Of a stretch of 9,297 nt of DNA, positions 6,021 to 9,297 are shown piece by piece. Each line of letters starts with the position of its first letter. Position 1 is the stretch's first letter. The DNA comes from an uncultured Lachnospiraceae bacterium (GTDB lineage Bacteria > Bacillota > Clostridia > Lachnospirales > Lachnospiraceae). Made by a program: the position numbers and the translations under genes. Under the pieces are notes generated by a model that saw only the letters and a program-made list of their open reading frames with translations, ran no database searches and was not told where the DNA came from. The stretch lies in the NCBI GenBank assembly GCA_900557385.1, contig USSP01000053.1, positions 1 through 9,297 of the forward strand, in the 5' to 3' direction.

Positions 6021-6773
6021 TCAGGACTCTGTCTGACAAACATTTTCCGGAATCAGGGTGCCTGCTTTATAGGAATCCAGTACCGACTGAATTTTTCCCT
6101 GTACCAAATCAGCAATCTCCGTTGTATTCATATCCTTGTAATCTTCATAGTAAAGCGGCTTCAGGTAATAAACGAAGGTTTTTACCGGTTTCAAACTATG
6201 ATATTCAAAGCACATATAGGAATTGATTAAAACCACAGGAACGATCGGACATTTTGCCCATACAGCGCTTTTGAAGGCACCGGGTTTAAATACGGTAGTA
6301 TCATTTCCGTTATGGAAGTAGCCACCTTCCGGGAAAATAATAAATTTCCTTCCTTGTTTCGCTTCTTCAGACATTTCTTTAATAATTTTCATGGACTGGC
6401 GTACATCATTGGTATCCATGCGTTTTCCCTGTACAAGATCCAGAAACTGCTTTGTCAGAGGAACGTTGGATTTTTCCTTATCCATAACGATGGAGCAGGG
6501 TGCTTTGTGAGTAATCATGATACTGAGAGCATCGTATTTTCCCTGATGATTCGGAGTCAGAATGTAGCCGCCTTCTTTGGGAAGATTTTCCATCCCGTAA
6601 CCTTCTGTGGTGATATGTCCCGGTTTACACATCCGTTTGATACATAACAAATCTTTTTCGTAACGTTGTTGTTCCGAGTACTTTTCAGGATGCTTTGCCA
6701 TATAACCCATCTGGGGAATCATATAGATGTGATGCAGATTGCGCAGAATCACATGATAAAATCTTGAAAACAT
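6021..6773 (-). CDS. PlsC-like 1-acyl-sn-glycerol-3-phosphate acyltransferase family protein
   Basis: A 250-residue membrane-associated acyltransferase, expected to transfer an acyl chain to lysophosphatidic acid or a related lysolipid at the inner leaflet. The catalytic motif H-x4-D is present as NHQGKYD (H76, D81). The substrate-binding FPEG block is at 147-150 (FPEGGYF instead of the common FPEGTRS), and the late V-P-V-V motif is at about 178-181. The second motif, usually G-x-x-F-I-D-R, is only weakly kept as QGKRMDTND (115-123). The N-terminus (about 1-25) is amphipathic rather than a clear membrane helix. The start ATG 6773-6771 has GAGG 7 nt upstream on the minus strand. The gene has its own promoter, divergent from the MarR operon. 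The departures from the FPEGTR and second motifs mean that the acceptor may differ from lysophosphatidic acid. Confidence 0.87.
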   Translation of the reverse strand: MFSRFYHVILRNLHHIYMIPQMGYMAKHPEKYSEQQRYEKDLLCIKRMCKPGHITTEGYGMENLPKEGGYILTPNHQGKYDALSIMITHKAPCSIVMDKEKSNVPLTKQFLDLVQGKRMDTNDVRQSMKIIKEMSEEAKQGRKFIIFPEGGYFHNGNDTTVFKPGAFKSAVWAKCPIVPVVLINSYMCFEYHSLKPVKTFVYYLKPLYYEDYKDMNTTEIADLVQGKIQSVLDSYKAGTLIPENVCQTES

Positions 6774-6798
6774 AAAGTAACCTCATCTTATGTGCATG

Positions 6799-6816
6799 GT
6801 ACTTTTGAAACAGTAC
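6799..6816. promoter_or_regulatory. Small imperfect palindrome at the start of the plsC-like transcript
   Basis: GTACT (6799-6803) and AGTAC (6812-6816) are inverted around 8 bp. The site falls within roughly the first 20 nt of the predicted minus-strand transcript. The arms are only 5 bp, so chance is possible. It is a weak operator candidate. Confidence 0.25.
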
Positions 6817-6824
6817 AAACAGCA

Positions 6825-6853
6825 ATTATATAAGAAAAATAAGGTTTCGTCAA
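6825..6853 (-). promoter_or_regulatory. Promoter of the plsC-like gene
   Basis: On the minus strand, TTGACG (6853-6848) and a perfect TATAAT (6830-6825) are separated by exactly 17 bp. Transcription would begin near 6818, giving a leader of about 45 nt. Its -35 region, TTGACGAAAC, is identical over 10 bp to that of the divergent MarR promoter. Confidence 0.82.
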
Positions 6854-6907
6854 CCAAACTGCCTTTTGCCGTAGGGAAAAGTTTATATTTTTTTAACAGA
6901 ATAATTA

Positions 6908-6936
6908 TTGACGAAACGAATATACAATAGTAAAAT
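6908..6936 (+). promoter_or_regulatory. Promoter of the marR-ABC exporter operon
   Basis: TTGACG (6908-6913) and TAAAAT (6931-6936) are separated by 17 bp. Transcription would begin near 6943, just before the 46-bp palindrome, with a leader of about 110 nt before the MarR-family start codon. Confidence 0.75.
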
Positions 6937-6946
6937 AGCAAAAAGT

Positions 6947-6992
6947 AGTTTGAATGCTAACTGTTTGATACCAAACTGTTAGCATTCAAACT
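6947..6992. promoter_or_regulatory. 46-bp nested palindrome, candidate MarR operator or leader hairpin
   Basis: The outer arms are perfect 15-bp inverted repeats, AGTTTGAATGCTAAC (6947-6961) and GTTAGCATTCAAACT (6978-6992). A T-T mismatch separates them from inner 5-bp arms GTTTG (6963-6967) and CAAAC (6972-6976) around ATAC. It starts about 4 nt after the predicted transcription start, so repressor bound here would block the operon. In RNA it would form a long hairpin, but no T-tract follows directly, arguing against an intrinsic terminator. MarR-family proteins bind such palindromes; autoregulation by the downstream MarR product is the simplest reading. The repeated AGTTTGA/TCAAACT-like half-sites recall the sites of the MarR-type lipid regulator FabT, from memory only. 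Confidence 0.7.
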
Positions 6993-7051
6993 TTATCCAA
7001 GGTAGAAGCAGACTGAAGAAATCCGTTATATCAAGAAGGAAAGGAGCGGTC

Positions 7052-7534
7052 ATGTCAAGAGAAACACATGTGGGATTTACAATCCATCAGATGGATAATT
7101 TGGTGAATCGAACCAGAGTGGCATTAGGATTAAAGAACGGGGTAGATGAGATGACCACCATGAATGGGTGGATTATCGCTTATTTATGCAGAAATGCAGA
7201 CCGGGATATTTTCCAGAGAGATCTGGAGAGAGAGTTATCCCTTGCCAAATCCACCATTACCTGTATTCTCAAGCCGATGGAACAGAAGGGGTACATAGAG
7301 CGTGTCAGTGTAGCCTATGATGCCAGACTGAAAAAACTGGTAGTTACCGAAAAAGGCAGAGAAATGCATCATATTTGTTATGATAATATGCTTCGGATGG
7401 AACAAACCCTGAGAAACGGACTGACAGAAGAAGAATTGCAGGCATTTTTCACGATTATGGGAAAAATGAAGAGCAATGTGGAACAACTGTCTCAGCAAAT
7501 AAAAAAGGAAGAAAGGAAGGATGACACAAAATGA
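7052..7534 (+). CDS. MarR-family winged helix-turn-helix transcriptional regulator
   Basis: A 160-residue cytoplasmic DNA-binding protein acting as a dimer. The winged helix covers about residues 38-105: helix-turn-helix in IFQRDLERELSLAKSTITCILKPMEQKGYIERV (53-85, where the SLAKSTIT part is the recognition helix), then a wing with DARLKKLVVTEKG (90-102), the usual MarR D-x-R block. N- and C-terminal helices form the dimer interface. AAGGAG at 7041-7046 is 5 nt before the ATG. The stop overlaps the start of the ABC transporter by 4 bp (ATGA), so the pair is translationally coupled. Linkage to an exporter and the palindrome before the gene suggest it represses its own operon and is released by a small molecule exported by the pump. 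The ligand is unknown. Confidence 0.94.
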   Translation: MSRETHVGFTIHQMDNLVNRTRVALGLKNGVDEMTTMNGWIIAYLCRNADRDIFQRDLERELSLAKSTITCILKPMEQKGYIERVSVAYDARLKKLVVTEKGREMHHICYDNMLRMEQTLRNGLTEEELQAFFTIMGKMKSNVEQLSQQIKKEERKDDTK

Positions 7535-9279
7535 TTAAAACACTTGCAGCTCAGATAAAGGAATTCAAAAAAGATTCCATTATTACGCCATTGTTTATGA
7601 TCCTGGAAGTAATCATGGAAATGATTATTCCCTTACTGATGGCATCCATCATTGATGATGGTGTAACAGCCGGGGATATGAGACATATTTATATTTGCGG
7701 TGCACTGATGGTGGTGATAGCCGGAATCGGTTTATTTGCCGGTATTATGGGAGGTAAATACGGAGCCAGGGCATCTGCCGGATTTGCTAAAAATTTAAGA
7801 GAGGCAATGTATACCAACATTCAGACCTTTTCTTTTTCCAACATTGATAAATACTCTACCGCAGGTCTGGTAACAAGACTTACCACTGATGTGACAAACC
7901 TGCAGAATGCTTACCAGATGATTTTGCGTATGTGCATGCGTGCCCCGGTTTCCCTGGTGATTGCCGTCATTATGGCCGCTGGAATCAATGCCCGTCTGTC
8001 CACGATTTATCTGGTAGCACTTGTCTTTTTGGGGGCAGCTATTTTTGGATTGATTCCCAAGGCAATGAAGTATTTCCGTGAAGTGTTTCACAAATACGAT
8101 GATCTGAATGCCAGCGTGCAGGAAAACGTGGCAGCCATTCGTGTAGTAAAGGCTTATAACCGTGAAGAGTATGAGACAAATCGGTTTCAGAAGGCTAGCA
8201 GTAATATTTACAATATGTTCCTGCGTGCAGAGCGAATCGTTGTATTAAATAATCCCATTATGCAGTTTACTTTATATGCATGTATTCTGGCAATCAGCTG
8301 GTTTGGGGCGCATATGATCGTAGGTGGTTCCATGACGACCGGTGAGCTGATGAGTTTCATGACCTATTGTATGACCATTCTCATGAACCTGATGATGCTT
8401 TCCATGATCTTTGTCATGCTTACCATGAGTGAAGCCAGCGGAGAACGTGTGGCAGAAGTAATCAATGAAAAAGCAGATCTGGTAAATCCGGAAAACCCGG
8501 ATTACGATGTACCGGATGGTTCCATTGTTTTTGACCATGTCGGGTTCCGGTATAACAAGACCAGTGAAATGCCCATCTTAAATGATATCAATCTTTCCAT
8601 CAAATCCGGCGATACGATTGGAATCATAGGCGGAACCGGTTCTGCCAAGACTTCCCTTGTAAATCTGATCAGCCGGCTCTATGATGTGACAGAAGGCTCT
8701 GTCAAGGTAGGTGGCAAGGATGTACGGGGATATGATCTGGATACCCTGCGTAAAGAGGTTTCCGTGGTGCTGCAGAAGAATGTCCTGTTCTCCGGCACCA
8801 TTCTGGAAAACCTGCGTTGGGGTGATGAGAATGCCACAGAGGAAGAATGTATCCGTGCCTGCAAACTGGCATGTGCAGATGAATTTATAGAAAGAATGCC
8901 GGATAAATATAACACCTATATCGAGCAGGGTGGTACCAATGTGTCCGGTGGACAGAAACAGAGGCTTTGTATTGCCAGAGCTTTATTGAAAAAACCGAAG
9001 ATCCTGATTCTGGACGATTCCACAAGTGCCGTAGATACGGCAACGGATGCCAAAATCCGTAAAGCGTTTGCGGAGGAAATACCGAATACAACGAAATTGA
9101 TTATTGCCCAGCGTATTTCATCGGTACAGAATGCAGACCGTATCATTGTCATGGATAACGGACAGGTCAATGCATTCGGAACCCATGAAGAATTGCTTGC
9201 TTCCAATGAGATTTATAAAGATGTATATGAATCGCAGATGGGCGGCAGTGGTGATTTTGACGAAGGAGGTGAGCAGTAA
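7531..9279 (+). CDS. Heterodimeric ABC exporter, TM287-like half (fused membrane and ATPase domains)
   Basis: A 582-residue type-IV ABC half transporter of the inner membrane, expected to pair with the following gene to export drugs, lipids or peptides. Six membrane helices lie at about 17-40, 52-74, 133-151, 157-177, 243-264 and 275-298; the ATPase domain follows from about 330. Motifs: Walker A GGTGSAKT (367-374), Q-loop Q415, signature VSGGQ (471-475), Walker B ILILDD (491-496), D-loop SAVD (499-502). Three features mark the degenerate-site subunit: Asp 496 in place of the catalytic Glu, Gln 527 in place of the switch His (IIAQRIS), and Ala 372 in place of the P-loop Gly before Lys. The first two are typical of TM287-type partners, and hydrolysis is expected at the site completed by the partner's Walker B. 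The start overlaps the MarR stop by 4 bp. Substrate is unknown. Confidence 0.95.
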   Translation: MIKTLAAQIKEFKKDSIITPLFMILEVIMEMIIPLLMASIIDDGVTAGDMRHIYICGALMVVIAGIGLFAGIMGGKYGARASAGFAKNLREAMYTNIQTFSFSNIDKYSTAGLVTRLTTDVTNLQNAYQMILRMCMRAPVSLVIAVIMAAGINARLSTIYLVALVFLGAAIFGLIPKAMKYFREVFHKYDDLNASVQENVAAIRVVKAYNREEYETNRFQKASSNIYNMFLRAERIVVLNNPIMQFTLYACILAISWFGAHMIVGGSMTTGELMSFMTYCMTILMNLMMLSMIFVMLTMSEASGERVAEVINEKADLVNPENPDYDVPDGSIVFDHVGFRYNKTSEMPILNDINLSIKSGDTIGIIGGTGSAKTSLVNLISRLYDVTEGSVKVGGKDVRGYDLDTLRKEVSVVLQKNVLFSGTILENLRWGDENATEEECIRACKLACADEFIERMPDKYNTYIEQGGTNVSGGQKQRLCIARALLKKPKILILDDSTSAVDTATDAKIRKAFAEEIPNTTKLIIAQRISSVQNADRIIVMDNGQVNAFGTHEELLASNEIYKDVYESQMGGSGDFDEGGEQ

Positions 9280-9297
9280 TGACAGGTGCAAGTTTAA
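9279..9297 (+). CDS. Start of the next gene, probably the second half of the ABC exporter; 3'-partial
   Basis: An ATG at 9279-9281 shares one base with the TAA of the upstream transporter, and AGGAGG at 9264-9269 lies 9 nt before it, an excellent ribosome binding site. Only six codons (M-T-G-A-S-L) are visible. The identification as the catalytically competent TM288-like partner rests on context alone: degenerate half exporters are nearly always followed by their partner in the same operon. Confidence 0.6.

Noticed and set aside
6947..6992. The large palindrome as an intrinsic terminator or attenuator
   Set aside because: The stem is AT-rich and is followed by CTTTATCC rather than a run of T, so operator function fits better.
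1..9297. CRISPR arrays, insertion sequences, phage integrases or defence genes
   Set aside because: No repeat-spacer pattern, transposase, integrase or known defence domain was seen in the frames examined on either strand.

Overview
The window looks like a chromosomal segment of a gut-type member of the Bacillota, most likely Lachnospiraceae. This is inferred from the protein families present, moderate GC content, strong AGGAG-type ribosome binding sites, sigma-A-like promoters with 17-bp spacers, and a tRNA without an encoded CCA end. Most of it is ordinary housekeeping and transport content. The main exception is the left edge.

Left edge (1-1368): one reading frame, open to the window boundary, joins two unlike pieces. 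The first ~75 codons are AT-rich (about 33% GC over 61-240, hand-counted) and resemble the C-terminal end of a MACPF/perforin-type domain (a GGD motif, then W-x-x-S-V, then PIYEFISDP). From about base 235 the sequence becomes a DUF1015 (SerK-like) protein, but the first ~40 residues that family normally carries are missing. This is either a recombination or assembly junction or a real gene fusion.

Middle (1441-6018): an MscS-type mechanosensitive channel; a tRNA-Thr(CGT) with its own promoter and a bidirectional terminator; a minus-strand enolase-superfamily dipeptide epimerase (L-Ala-D/L-Glu type) involved in peptidoglycan peptide use; and, divergent from it, a two-gene operon of a DUF815 AAA ATPase and a Cof-type HAD phosphatase. 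The back-to-back promoters between epimerase and ATPase are clear, and a 17-bp palindrome sits at the epimerase transcription start.

Right (6018-9297): a minus-strand PlsC-type acyltransferase is divergent from a MarR regulator operon. The regulator overlaps by 4 bp a TM287-like half ABC exporter, which overlaps by 1 bp the start of the next gene, very probably the second half transporter. The two divergent promoters share the same TTGACGAAAC -35 core in inverted orientation, and a 46-bp nested palindrome lies just after the regulator's predicted start of transcription. The layout suggests a MarR-autoregulated heterodimeric multidrug or lipid exporter.

I did not find a convincing new multi-gene system. 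The best leads are the chimeric first gene and the nested operator before the MarR gene.
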